Notes: generated from the sequence alone by a model not told the origin. A stretch of DNA of 11,953 bases from CAZBEA01 sp964490835 (GCA_964490835.1 CAZBEA010000027.1:1-11953); one strand, 5' to 3'; positions 1 through 7,229 are shown, counted from the first letter of the stretch. Program-made: numbers and translations.

Positions 1-540
1 GCTTTTAATTTCATCTACACGGTTGATTTTTGGAACATAAGAGATTTGAGCTTCAACGGGGGGTTGATTGGTCTCGATCTTCGGTGAGAAAGTTGGTGCT
101 TGCGCAGGTTGAGTGAGAGTTGTAGGGTGAATGACAGGTTTGGTTTTGGGAAGAGCGAATACTTCTGGGAGAGTAGCAGCCGATTTCTGAGACTTTTTCT
201 GCTCGCGGGCTTTTATAAATCTCTCAATCTCCTCAGGTGCAAAAAGCCTTTCTCCTCTTGAGTTCCTTTGTGCGGTCAAGAGTCCTTGGTTTTCAAAACG
301 TCGCATCGAGACAACTGAGAGTCCCAATTTTTTTGCCGCCTCAGCAATTGTAAGTGGGCGAGATGTATGTAGTGACTTGAGTTCTTCGACCGAGAAATAT
401 CTGTTTTTGCCGTTCAGGCGGACGGAATGAATTTTTCCCTCTTTATCCCATCGTCTTACCGTGTCTATAGACACACAAAGCAGGCTAGCTGCTTCACCAA
501 TAAGCACATAGTTTTTCTCTTTAGGCAGATTTTTAGGCAT
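1..540 (-). CDS. Tandem-HTH MerR/excisionase-like DNA-binding protein (partial, 3' end off window)
   Basis: The minus-strand frame is open for 180 codons from ATG at 540 to the left edge, so the C-terminus is missing. Two helix-turn-helix domains of the MerR/excisionase type lie in tandem. The first spans residues about 11-54 (IGEAASLLCVSIDTVRRW, then a wing with NGKNRYFS). The second spans about 62-109 (TIAEAAKKLGLSVVSMRRFE, then RGERLFAPEEIERFI). Residues from about 115 onward form a Pro/Thr/Gln-rich linker likely leading to another domain outside the window. There is no clear Shine-Dalgarno site. A TTGACA box on this strand at 631-626 gives a plausible promoter with a leader of about 55 nt. 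The gene is divergent from the ATPase operon, and a 10-bp inverted repeat lies near both promoters, so local regulation is possible but unproven. Sequence-specific DNA binding is a family-level inference; target and ligand are unknown. Confidence 0.85.
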   Translation of the reverse strand, partial: MPKNLPKEKNYVLIGEAASLLCVSIDTVRRWDKEGKIHSVRLNGKNRYFSVEELKSLHTSRPLTIAEAAKKLGLSVVSMRRFENQGLLTAQRNSRGERLFAPEEIERFIKAREQKKSQKSAATLPEVFALPKTKPVIHPTTLTQPAQAPTFSPKIETNQPPVEAQISYVPKINRVDEIKS

Positions 541-601
541 TCAAACTTTAGGCAAAAGATTCCTATGAATTGATTAATCGATGCATAGAAATCTATACTT
601 A

Positions 602-631
602 ATTACATCAGTAATACGACCTCCTTGTCAA
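602..631 (-). promoter_or_regulatory. Putative promoter for the MerR-like gene
   Basis: Reading the minus strand, the -35 box TTGACA (631-626) is perfect. An 18-nt spacer leads to TGTAAT (607-602), one mismatch from TATAAT. The start codon at 540 lies about 55 nt beyond the expected transcription start. The candidate operator half at 574-583 falls within that leader. Confidence 0.5.
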
Positions 632-676
632 GTACAAAAAAGGGTAGTTTGAGTATATTTTTTGAACACCATTTTG

Positions 677-700
677 AATAGCAAATTATAAGCTGCTATT
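677..700. repeat. Perfect 7-bp inverted repeat (hairpin or operator)
   Basis: AATAGCA (677-683) pairs exactly with TGCTATT (694-700) across a 10-nt loop. The arms are flanked by the direct repeat ATTTTGAAT (671-679 and 698-706). No T-run of terminator type follows, so a protein-binding site seems as likely as an RNA hairpin. Confidence 0.3.
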
Positions 701-803
701 TTGAATTGGATCTATCAGTGCAAGACGTTATTTGCGAAAACATTTCGTGAAACATCTTAGTATCTTATAATATCCTATTTTTCTATTTTATTTCAGTACC
801 TTA

Positions 804-841
804 TAGATCTATATTCAATTTTTTAGATTTATATTCAAATT
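804..841. repeat. Two 18-bp direct repeats with 20-nt period
   Basis: TAGATCTATATTCAATTT at 804-821 and TAGATTTATATTCAAATT at 824-841 match at 16 of 18 positions. The 20-nt period is about two helical turns, so a protein could bind both copies on the same DNA face. They lie about 125 nt upstream of the ATPase-operon promoter. Confidence 0.4.
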
Positions 842-964
842 ATACCCCTTCTAAAGTCCATATTCTGTCTTGTAGTTTGATCATTCATCGATTAACTCTG
901 CCAAACGGGTAGCAGCCTCATTGACACTCTGCAAAAATACCTGTGTTTGGATTCATAAAAATCA

Positions 965-994
965 TTGACAACTTGAATTTTTTTTCACTATACT
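965..994 (+). promoter_or_regulatory. Promoter of the ATPase-like operon, apparently leaderless
   Basis: A perfect -35 box TTGACA (965-970), an 18-nt spacer and TATACT (989-994) precede the ATG at 1002. Only 7 nt lie between the -10 box and the start codon, so transcription should begin at or within a base or two of the ATG. No Shine-Dalgarno site could be present on such a transcript. Confidence 0.75.
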
Positions 995-1001
995 GGAAGT
1001 T

Positions 1002-1838
1002 ATGGACCTACTAATAATATTTAGAAAAACTCCATCTTTTCTAAAATTCCTTACCAGAAAATACCAAATCCTTTCGATTGTCGTTTTTTTGTTTCTTTTT
1101 ACATTTCTTGTTCCGCTCAATGTTCTTGCTCAAGAGAGAGAGTTTGAAAATTCTTTTGGAGTAGCGCGCTACGTACCTCTGGATGATAAAGACTCGCAAG
1201 ACGGCACGATTATTTCATTCAACAACAAGCAGTATGTCTCCTCACGGTTTGCATATGACCAGGATGTCGTAGGAGTGATCACCGCCAACCCGGCAGTCGT
1301 TTTTAAGGTCGAAGGTCTTGGAAAAAATCCGTTGCTTTCCGACGGAAATGTCTACGTGAGAATATCTGCCAAAAACGGTGCGATAGCAAGGGGAGATGAA
1401 ATTGCTGCAAGTGATATTCAGGGCGTTGGGATGAAAGCAACAAGATCAGGATTTGTTATTGGGACAGCTCTTGAAGATTATAATCCGAGCGATCCGAATA
1501 AGGAGGGTATGATTTCTGTGGCTTTGAACATGCATTATCTTCTTCGCGAGCCTAAGCTTGCGAAGGGATTTTTTGAGGCACTTCAGTTAACGGCTCTCGC
1601 AACGTATGAAGCTCCAACGATTGTGTTTCGTTACTTCTTGGCGGCGCTTCTTGTCATCGTCTCCTCGATACTCGGAGCTTTTACGTTCGCCAAGATTGCT
1701 CGCAACGGTATAGAGGCTCTTGGACGTAATCCGTTAGCCGGAAAGACTATTCAAGTAGGAATTCTGATGAACGTAATGATCACGGTTGCGATTGTATTCT
1801 CTGGACTTGCGGTTGCGTATTTTGTTCTGACGCTCTAG
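1002..1838 (+). CDS. Extracytoplasmic domain fused to an F-type ATPase c-subunit-like hairpin lacking the ion-binding carboxylate
   Basis: This 278-residue protein has three parts. Residues 1-43 are a basic N-terminus plus a hydrophobic segment ending VLAQ, a likely signal peptide or anchor. Residues about 45-195 form an extracytoplasmic domain with the motif GDEIAASDIQGVGMKATRSG (131-150), which resembles a module I recall from surface proteins of related bacteria. Residues about 205-278 form a two-helix hairpin with the loop FAKIARNGIEALGRNPLAGK (229-248), matching the c-subunit polar loop. Signal peptide outside, loop inside is the normal c topology. In ordinary c subunits a Glu or Asp lies about 18 residues after the loop Pro. 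Here that position is V262 (T261 beside it), and helix 2 contains no acidic residue at all. Ordinary c is about 70-90 residues. Ion transport is therefore unlikely. The gene leads the operon in the place where atpB and atpE usually stand. Confidence 0.85.
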   Translation: MDLLIIFRKTPSFLKFLTRKYQILSIVVFLFLFTFLVPLNVLAQEREFENSFGVARYVPLDDKDSQDGTIISFNNKQYVSSRFAYDQDVVGVITANPAVVFKVEGLGKNPLLSDGNVYVRISAKNGAIARGDEIAASDIQGVGMKATRSGFVIGTALEDYNPSDPNKEGMISVALNMHYLLREPKLAKGFFEALQLTALATYEAPTIVFRYFLAALLVIVSSILGAFTFAKIARNGIEALGRNPLAGKTIQVGILMNVMITVAIVFSGLAVAYFVLTL

Positions 1839-1845
1839 AAAGAAG

Positions 1846-2571
1846 ATGAATATTATATTCGGATTATACGCTGGCTTCGGTGTCAGTATTTTTATTTTTT
1901 TGATGGCTGTTTTTATGCTTATAAAAGCTTCTCGTGGGAAAAAAGTGAAGAAAATTTCCGAGCAGATTACCCAGAATGCGCTTCAAGACTCTATTCAGGT
2001 TCTGGAGCAGACTCGAAAGGAATCCGAAGAAATTATTGAGGATGCACTTCGCAAGGCTCAATCGACCATTTCAAGCGCTGAATTTATTTCCAAAACCGCT
2101 CAACAAGAGTTTGATCACGAAATAAAAGAAGCCGAAGACAGAGCTGTTGCGTCGTTCGCGCAGGACTTCCAAAAGAATGAAGCTGAATTTCAAAAGCTTT
2201 TTTATTCGATTCAACAGCAGTTTGAGAATCAAGCACAGCGTACGATGCAGATGCTCGAAGGGGTCGTGCAAAAAGAAGCAGACTCATTCCGTCAAGCACT
2301 TCAAGATCAGACAATCAACGCCGAAAAGCAAATGCAAGGGAAGGTTCAAGAGGACTTTGTGAAGATCAGCCAGGAAATTGAGAATTATAAACGAGCTCAG
2401 ATTGCAGGGATTAACCAGACGATAAATACGATCGCAAAAGAAATAATTGGTGAAGTGCTGCGAAAATCTATCACACCCCAGGATCACAGCGCGCTCATTT
2501 TGGCATCGTTTGAGAAAGCATTTCAAGAAGGATTTATCCAAAAGCCGATGCAACAAAATGTATCAAACTAA
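1846..2571 (+). CDS. atpF: F-type ATPase subunit b-like peripheral stalk protein
   Basis: This is a 241-residue protein with one N-terminal membrane helix (residues about 4-27), a basic border (ASRGKKVKK), then a long charged helical coiled-coil stretch rich in Glu, Gln and Lys. The C-terminal part (residues about 195-222, INTIAKEIIGEVLRKSI then DHSALI) fits the delta-binding end of b subunits. It is longer than the usual 155-175 residues, so the stalk may be extended. It starts 7 nt after the c-like stop, between the c-like and delta genes as expected for atpF. No strong ribosome binding site is seen, so translational coupling is likely. In normal enzymes b is anchored partly through subunit a, which is missing from this operon, so its membrane partner is unclear. 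Confidence 0.85.
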   Translation: MNIIFGLYAGFGVSIFIFLMAVFMLIKASRGKKVKKISEQITQNALQDSIQVLEQTRKESEEIIEDALRKAQSTISSAEFISKTAQQEFDHEIKEAEDRAVASFAQDFQKNEAEFQKLFYSIQQQFENQAQRTMQMLEGVVQKEADSFRQALQDQTINAEKQMQGKVQEDFVKISQEIENYKRAQIAGINQTINTIAKEIIGEVLRKSITPQDHSALILASFEKAFQEGFIQKPMQQNVSN

Positions 2572-2579
2572 TATTTACT

Positions 2580-3077
2580 ATGAACAACCAACAGTATAAT
2601 CCGAGTATAAATGTAATCCTTGCAAGTATCTTAACGATTGAAGATTTAAGGATACATCTGGACTATATTCGCCAGATTGAGATGATGCTATTCAATGCCC
2701 ACATAAATCTTCAGGAGCAACTGGCCGTTATACTGCCTCACGATGTAAAAGAAAGATACTTACAAGCGATCCATTCATCCGGAATCAATCTCCAGGACTC
2801 AAGAGGTGTGCAGCTTTTCTTAGCAGATCTGAAGAATAAAATGAAAGTTATGCCTGTGATGGGTCTTGTTTTGTCGTATCTGCCAAATGAAAAAGATCTT
2901 CGAAATTACGCATCGTTTCTTTTTACCAATCTTGGAATGCAGGTGATTTTCGATGTGAAGCTCGACTCGAGTCTTATTGGAGGTTGTCTCATCGAATTCA
3001 ACGGGAGAATCGCTGATTATTCTGTTTCAAAAACCTTAGATGAATACGTTACGAGAAGTTTGGTAAATCAAGCCTAA
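2580..3077 (+). CDS. atpH: F-type ATPase subunit delta (OSCP-like)
   Basis: This is a 165-residue protein. The C-terminal signature is clear: LDSSLIGGCLIEFNGRIAD (residues 128-146) matches the delta consensus of the form VDPSLIGG followed by a Gly/Asp strand and DGSV. The N-terminal domain, which normally begins with an A-R-x-Y-A-x-A-L-F helix and grips the alpha N-terminus, is not recognisable, although helical segments are present. Position between b and alpha supports the call. Delta joins the peripheral stalk to the top of F1. The start at 2580 lies 8 nt after the b stop without a Shine-Dalgarno site. Divergence of the N-terminal half matches the short alpha N-terminus of the next gene. 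Confidence 0.85.
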   Translation: MNNQQYNPSINVILASILTIEDLRIHLDYIRQIEMMLFNAHINLQEQLAVILPHDVKERYLQAIHSSGINLQDSRGVQLFLADLKNKMKVMPVMGLVLSYLPNEKDLRNYASFLFTNLGMQVIFDVKLDSSLIGGCLIEFNGRIADYSVSKTLDEYVTRSLVNQA

Positions 3078-3079
3078 TT

Positions 3080-4558
3080 ATGGATCAATTTCAGACATAT
3101 ATTTCACAAGTCGGGGAATACGGAATAGTTGAAGAAATCCGGACACCCCTTGCCGTTGTGAGCGGTCTTATGGGTGCACATTTGAATGAAATTGTAGTGT
3201 TTGAGTCGGGAGAAAAGGGCCAAGTCTTTATGGTCCAAAAGAACCAAATCACAATTCTGATTTTCTCCAAAGAGCCTGTCATCGTGGGAACCAGAGTGAC
3301 AAGAACAAACGAATTTCTTTCAGTGCCTGTCGGAAACGATATCTTCAAAAAAATGATCGATCCTCTTGGAAATTCGTTAGTAAATGACGGGGGAGACCTA
3401 TCGCATCTTGAGAAGAGAGAGATAGATACACGCGTCGTTGGTATGGTAGGAAGGGTAAAAATATCGCAACCCTTTTTTACGGGGACTTCTCTTGTCGACA
3501 TGTTGGTTCCACTCGGGAAGGGTCAAAAGGAGCTTGTCATTGGTGACAGAAAGACCGGAAAGACCTCATTTCTTCTTACCTCTATGAAAACGCAGATTAA
3601 AAACGGTGTAAAGGTAATTTATGCAGCGGTTGGAAAGAAGAAAAGCGACATTCGAAGGGTTCGGGCATATTTCGAGCGTGAAGGGCTTCTGGATTCGGCA
3701 GTCATCGTTGCGACCAGCTCATACGATTCACCTTCGCTTATTTATCTGACCCCGTATAGCGCAGTCAGCATTGCCGAATATTTTCGCGACAATGGAGTAG
3801 AGACGTTAGTGGTTCTTGATGACCTATCGACTCACGCCAAGTTTTATCGTGAGATCTCACTTCTTGCAAACAGATTTCCAGGACGTGAGTCATATCCGGG
3901 TGATATTTTTTATACACATGCAAAATTGCTTGAAAGGGCGGGAAATTATGACGTTAACGGAAAAGAGGTTAGTCTGACAATTTTGCCGGTTGCAGAGCTT
4001 GTCGAGGGTGATTTCTCAGGATATATCGCGACCAACCTTATGGGAATCACAGACGGTCACATTTATTTTGATTCTAATGCTTTTTATGAAGGACGTAGGC
4101 CGGCTGTCAACGTCTCTCTTTCGGTTACGAGGGTAGGCAAACAGACCCAGAACAAGCTCAGAAAAAGCATAACCCAGGAAATCACGGCGTTCCTTGGGAC
4201 CTACCAGAAGATGCAGAATCTCTCGCATTTCGGTGCGGAGTTAACCGACACCGTAAAAAACATTCTGGCCACGGGAGAAGTAACGTATAAGTTTTTTGAG
4301 CAGCATTATAATACAGTTATACCTATTAACATACAGATTGTTCTATTTGGAATTTTATGGTTGAAATTTTTCCCCGATGCATCGATCGAAGATATCCGCG
4401 AATATCGCGACAGACTTATTTCTTTGTATGAGATGGAGGAGGGTAAAAATTATATAGATTCATTTGTGAGGGACGTGAACTCATTCAACGAATTACTTTC
4501 GAAGATCTCCCAGAAAAAGGAGGAACTTATCAAAATATGCTTAATAAAGACCAAATAA
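3080..4558 (+). CDS. atpA: F-type ATPase alpha subunit
   Basis: This 492-residue protein is slightly shorter than the usual 500-515. Seen motifs: N-terminal beta barrel with VPVGNDIFKKMIDPLG (82-97), the P-loop GDRKTGKTS (155-163, usual form GDRQTGKT), Walker B region LVVLDDLS (243-250), PGRESYPGDIFYTHAKLLER (267-286), and SVTRVG (348-353) containing the arginine finger R351 that acts on the beta catalytic site. The residues for nucleotide binding and catalytic assistance are therefore kept. The N-terminus is about 15 residues shorter than in E. coli before the first barrel strand; that segment normally forms the helix bound by delta. The gene begins 2 nt after the delta stop and overlaps gamma by 22 nt. 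Confidence 0.96.
   Translation: MDQFQTYISQVGEYGIVEEIRTPLAVVSGLMGAHLNEIVVFESGEKGQVFMVQKNQITILIFSKEPVIVGTRVTRTNEFLSVPVGNDIFKKMIDPLGNSLVNDGGDLSHLEKREIDTRVVGMVGRVKISQPFFTGTSLVDMLVPLGKGQKELVIGDRKTGKTSFLLTSMKTQIKNGVKVIYAAVGKKKSDIRRVRAYFEREGLLDSAVIVATSSYDSPSLIYLTPYSAVSIAEYFRDNGVETLVVLDDLSTHAKFYREISLLANRFPGRESYPGDIFYTHAKLLERAGNYDVNGKEVSLTILPVAELVEGDFSGYIATNLMGITDGHIYFDSNAFYEGRRPAVNVSLSVTRVGKQTQNKLRKSITQEITAFLGTYQKMQNLSHFGAELTDTVKNILATGEVTYKFFEQHYNTVIPINIQIVLFGILWLKFFPDASIEDIREYRDRLISLYEMEEGKNYIDSFVRDVNSFNELLSKISQKKEELIKICLIKTK
4519..4523 (+). promoter_or_regulatory. Possible Shine-Dalgarno site for gamma, inside alpha
   Basis: GGAGG within the end of alpha lies 13 nt before the gamma ATG at 4537. 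It is the only strong Shine-Dalgarno-like match I found before a gene in this operon. The spacing is longer than ideal and it falls in Lys/Glu codons, so it may be fortuitous. It supports the overlapping start. Confidence 0.4.
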
Positions 4559-5418
4559 ATCAAGAAATAGAGCTGGTAAGTACGTTGAAGCTTCTTTCGC
4601 AGTCGTACGAGGAGATTTCGGTTCTACGTATCCAAAAAGTAAAAGGATCGGTTCTTGCGACACGTGATTTCTTAGAGAAATTATCCGAAGTCTATATGGA
4701 TGTAAAGACCAACTACAAACATGCAATTGCCGATCTCGAGAACAGGCACAAAAAGCGATCGAATGTTCTTTCATTCACGACTAACGTGCGCAATGGAAAA
4801 GAAGTCGCTGTTTTTGTTTCAGCAAACTCTAAATTCTATGGGGGAGTTGTCGAAAAAGTATTCGTTTTATACAAAGATTATATTCTCAAGCACGATGCTG
4901 AACTGGTCGTGATAGGAAAAGTCGGAAGAGATTTGATGAGTAGTAATGATCTCAGAAAGAAGTACCAATATTTCGAGGTCCCAGATATGAAAATATCACT
5001 CGGAGATCTGCAACCCGTGATGCAATATATAACCCAGTTTGAGAAAGTCAATGTGTTCTATCCACGATTCATCAACATGGTAAATCAGGATCCGACGATG
5101 ATCCAGCTGGCGGGAGAGGAGCTTCATGGAGGAACCGATCGAAACGCGCATTATACAAAATACTTCTTCGAACCATCTCTTGCCGTAATTGTTGATTTCT
5201 TTGAAACGCAAGTGCTCTCATCTGACTTCAAGCAGACGATGCACGAGGGAGAACTGGCACGTCTTGCCGGTAGAATCCGAGCCATGGAGGAAATGCTTTC
5301 AAACATCGAAGACCGTCAAAAAGACCTCAGGGTCCAGTCTTTACGGCTCAAAAAAAGCATTGATAACAAGAAAAGAATCGAGTCTTTGGCGGGTATGTTC
5401 TTGTGGGCCAAGAGTTAA
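4537..5418 (+). CDS. atpG: F-type ATPase gamma subunit (central rotor shaft)
   Basis: This 293-residue protein has the usual length. N- and C-terminal long helices flank a Rossmann-like middle. The middle contains AVFVSANSKFYGGVVEKVF (91-109), the equivalent of the L-C-G-G-x-N motif, and VVIGKVGRDL (124-133). The C-terminal helix starts with GELARLAGRIRAMEEM (238-253), equivalent to the SEhaaRmxAM motif. The family's N-terminal K-I-T-K-A-M-K-M segment is strongly diverged here (residues about 15-35). Gamma is the axle that turns inside alpha3-beta3 and contacts the c-ring loops. Its presence with epsilon implies a rotor is still assembled. The start overlaps alpha by 22 nt, indicating coupled translation. 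Confidence 0.92.
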   Translation: MLNKDQINQEIELVSTLKLLSQSYEEISVLRIQKVKGSVLATRDFLEKLSEVYMDVKTNYKHAIADLENRHKKRSNVLSFTTNVRNGKEVAVFVSANSKFYGGVVEKVFVLYKDYILKHDAELVVIGKVGRDLMSSNDLRKKYQYFEVPDMKISLGDLQPVMQYITQFEKVNVFYPRFINMVNQDPTMIQLAGEELHGGTDRNAHYTKYFFEPSLAVIVDFFETQVLSSDFKQTMHEGELARLAGRIRAMEEMLSNIEDRQKDLRVQSLRLKKSIDNKKRIESLAGMFLWAKS

Positions 5419-5442
5419 AAGTATAATCTTTGTATAAAAAAT

Positions 5443-7197
5443 ATGTATCAATCCGGAAGAATAGTATCAATTTTAGGTCATATCGTCGAGGTAGAATTCG
5501 AAACAGATCTCCCTTCGATTCACGATATTCTGGTGCTTGAGGAAGATAAAACTGTATGGATGGAAGTGTATTCGTCTTCGGGAGAGAATAGTTTTTACTG
5601 TCTGCTTTTGTCCAGCTCACGATCGCTGCAGCGTGGAAAGAAGGTCGTGAATACCAAATACCCGATTAGAATTCCGGTTGGTAGATCAATTCTTGGGCGT
5701 GTTATGGATGTTTTTGGCACACCGATAGACGGTAAGCCACCTGTAAAGCCGGACTTTTACAAACCAATTTTTACTCCAGCACTTCATCTTGAGGAGATAG
5801 TTATTCCTCACGAGGTTCTTCTGACAGGAATTAAGGCGCTCGATTTTTTCTCACCAATTCTCAAGGGAGGTAAAGTCGGACTCTTCGGAGGTGCGGGAGT
5901 CGGCAAAACCGTTCTGTTAACCGAGATCATTCACAACGTTGTTATTATGAGTGGTGGTAAAAACGTATCTGTATTTACCGGTGTGGGTGAGCGTGTGAGA
6001 GAAGGACATGAGCTTGTTGAATCACTCAGAGACAGTAAGGTGCTTGATTCTATTGCTCTCATTTTCGGTCAGATGGGTGAGAATCCTGCGATCCGTTTTC
6101 GAACTGCAGTGGCTGGAGTAACGATGGCAGAATACTTTCGAGATGTTCAAAAAGTAAATGTGCTCTTTTTTATTGATAATATTTTCCGATTCGCGCAAGC
6201 CGGATACGAGTTGGCAACACTGATGAACACAATTCCGGGAGAGGGTGGATATCAGGCTACATTGACATCGGAAATGGGAGGTATCCATGAACGTCTTGTA
6301 TCACGCGAAGCCGCAAGTATCACCACTTTTGAGGCAATTTACGTACCTTCAGACGACGTTACGGACTTTGCCGTGCAATCGGTTTTTCCTTACCTTGATG
6401 CGAGCGTTGTTTTATCACGACAGGTATATCAAGAAGGGCGATTTCCTGCCGTAGACCTTCTTTCCTCAGCTTCATCCGCTTTGTCCACCGATGTTGTTGG
6501 AGAACTTCATTATCGTACATTCATCGAGGCACAATCTCTTTTGAAAAGAGCTGTAGCGCTCGAGCGTATCGTATCTCTTATCGGAGAATCAGAATTGCCT
6601 GCCCAAGACCAGGCTTATTACAAAAGATCTAAAATTCTTAAGTCGTATATGACTCAATCTTTCTTTGTGGCAGAGCCTCAGACGGGTAAAAAGGGGCAGT
6701 ATGTAGAGGTAAAAGATACGGTTAATGATGTAAGGGGTATACTTGACGGGAAATTTGATAAATTAGAGCCTGAAAAACTTATGTTTTTGGGAAGCTTGAA
6801 AGATCTTCCGGGACAAGCGGTCCCTTCCGTACCGGCAGCTCACTTTCCGGCCACGCCGCCTTCTGGCCCACCCCCGGGTTCGATATCGGCTCAAGCTCAG
6901 ATGTCACCTCCTCAGCCTGTGGTCAATACTGTTCCACAACAGACCGTGCAGCAGCCGGCCATACCCTCACCTGTTGCGTCACCACCACAGCAGACAATAT
7001 TGGTAGCAACTCCCCCACAGCCGAATCACAATATAGATCAATCTATTAAGAATAGAGATTTACCATCACAAAATATATCAAATAATTCATCATTCTTGGG
7101 AGCAAATCAGAGCTTTGTTCCGCAACAAAATTTCCGGAATAATAATCAAAATCAGAATAGTAACGGCAAGAAAAGATTTTTCAGAAAGAAAAAATAG
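5443..7197 (+). CDS. atpD: F-type ATPase beta subunit with a long disordered C-terminal tail
   Basis: This 584-residue protein is over 100 residues longer than usual (460-480). Catalytic features are intact: P-loop GGAGVGKT (149-156), GVGERVREG (180-188) with catalytic Glu E183, Walker B FFIDNIFRF (242-250), VFPYLDASVVLSR (314-326) and SFFVAEPQTGKKGQYVEVKD (406-425). The adenine-stacking aromatic is F334 rather than Tyr. The DELSD-equivalent is ESELP (382-386). From about residue 460 an extra tail of about 125 residues is rich in Pro, Gln and Asn and ends in a basic cluster (KKRFFRKKK). The tail carries no domain I recognise. It should project from the membrane-facing side of F1, three copies per complex. 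ATP hydrolysis is strongly predicted. A weak TATAAT at 5422-5427 has no good -35, so the gene is probably transcribed within the operon. Confidence 0.96.
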   Translation: MYQSGRIVSILGHIVEVEFETDLPSIHDILVLEEDKTVWMEVYSSSGENSFYCLLLSSSRSLQRGKKVVNTKYPIRIPVGRSILGRVMDVFGTPIDGKPPVKPDFYKPIFTPALHLEEIVIPHEVLLTGIKALDFFSPILKGGKVGLFGGAGVGKTVLLTEIIHNVVIMSGGKNVSVFTGVGERVREGHELVESLRDSKVLDSIALIFGQMGENPAIRFRTAVAGVTMAEYFRDVQKVNVLFFIDNIFRFAQAGYELATLMNTIPGEGGYQATLTSEMGGIHERLVSREAASITTFEAIYVPSDDVTDFAVQSVFPYLDASVVLSRQVYQEGRFPAVDLLSSASSALSTDVVGELHYRTFIEAQSLLKRAVALERIVSLIGESELPAQDQAYYKRSKILKSYMTQSFFVAEPQTGKKGQYVEVKDTVNDVRGILDGKFDKLEPEKLMFLGSLKDLPGQAVPSVPAAHFPATPPSGPPPGSISAQAQMSPPQPVVNTVPQQTVQQPAIPSPVASPPQQTILVATPPQPNHNIDQSIKNRDLPSQNISNNSSFLGANQSFVPQQNFRNNNQNQNSNGKKRFFRKKK

Positions 7198-7211
7198 AGT
7201 AGACATGGAGC

Positions 7212-7229
7212 TATACTATATATAGTATA
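7212..7229. repeat. Perfect 18-bp palindrome abutting the epsilon start codon
   Basis: TATACTATATATAGTATA is a perfect palindrome whose last base is the A of the epsilon ATG. As RNA it could form a 7-bp A/U-rich stem with a TATA loop. As DNA its left arm resembles the TATACT -10 box used elsewhere in the window, although no TTGACA box stands at the right distance. A near copy precedes the next gene (7573-7587). Confidence 0.6.

Larger units (their letters stand above)
574..895. repeat. Inverted repeat TTAATCGATG / CATCGATTAA flanking the divergent region
   Basis: TTAATCGATG at 574-583 recurs as its exact reverse complement at 886-895. One copy sits in the leader of the regulator gene and the other about 70 nt upstream of the ATPase promoter. 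Ten matching bases in an AT-rich 460-nt region are suggestive but could be chance. Confidence 0.3.
541..1001. other. Divergent AT-rich control region
   Basis: This 461-nt gene-free stretch separates the minus-strand regulator from the plus-strand ATPase operon. It holds a promoter facing each way and several repeats: the inverted pair 574-583/886-895, the stem 677-700, the direct repeats 804-821/824-841, and a second direct repeat AGTAYCTTATA at 759-769 and 795-805. I saw no convincing small ORF. The repeat density suggests protein binding sites, but no known operator is recognised. Confidence 0.6.

Noticed and set aside
677..700. Rho-independent terminator
   Set aside because: The stem has 7 A/T-rich pairs with a 10-nt loop and no following T-run, and no gene ends just upstream on either strand.
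3091..3501. 136-codon minus-strand ORF inside alpha
   Set aside because: It lies antisense to strongly conserved alpha sequence and shows no protein-like features; it is a shadow frame.
5422..5438. Separate promoter for beta (TATAAT 5422, TATAAA 5433)
   Set aside because: Neither has a TTGACA-like box at 16-19 nt upstream; AT-rich spacer sequence makes such boxes likely by chance.
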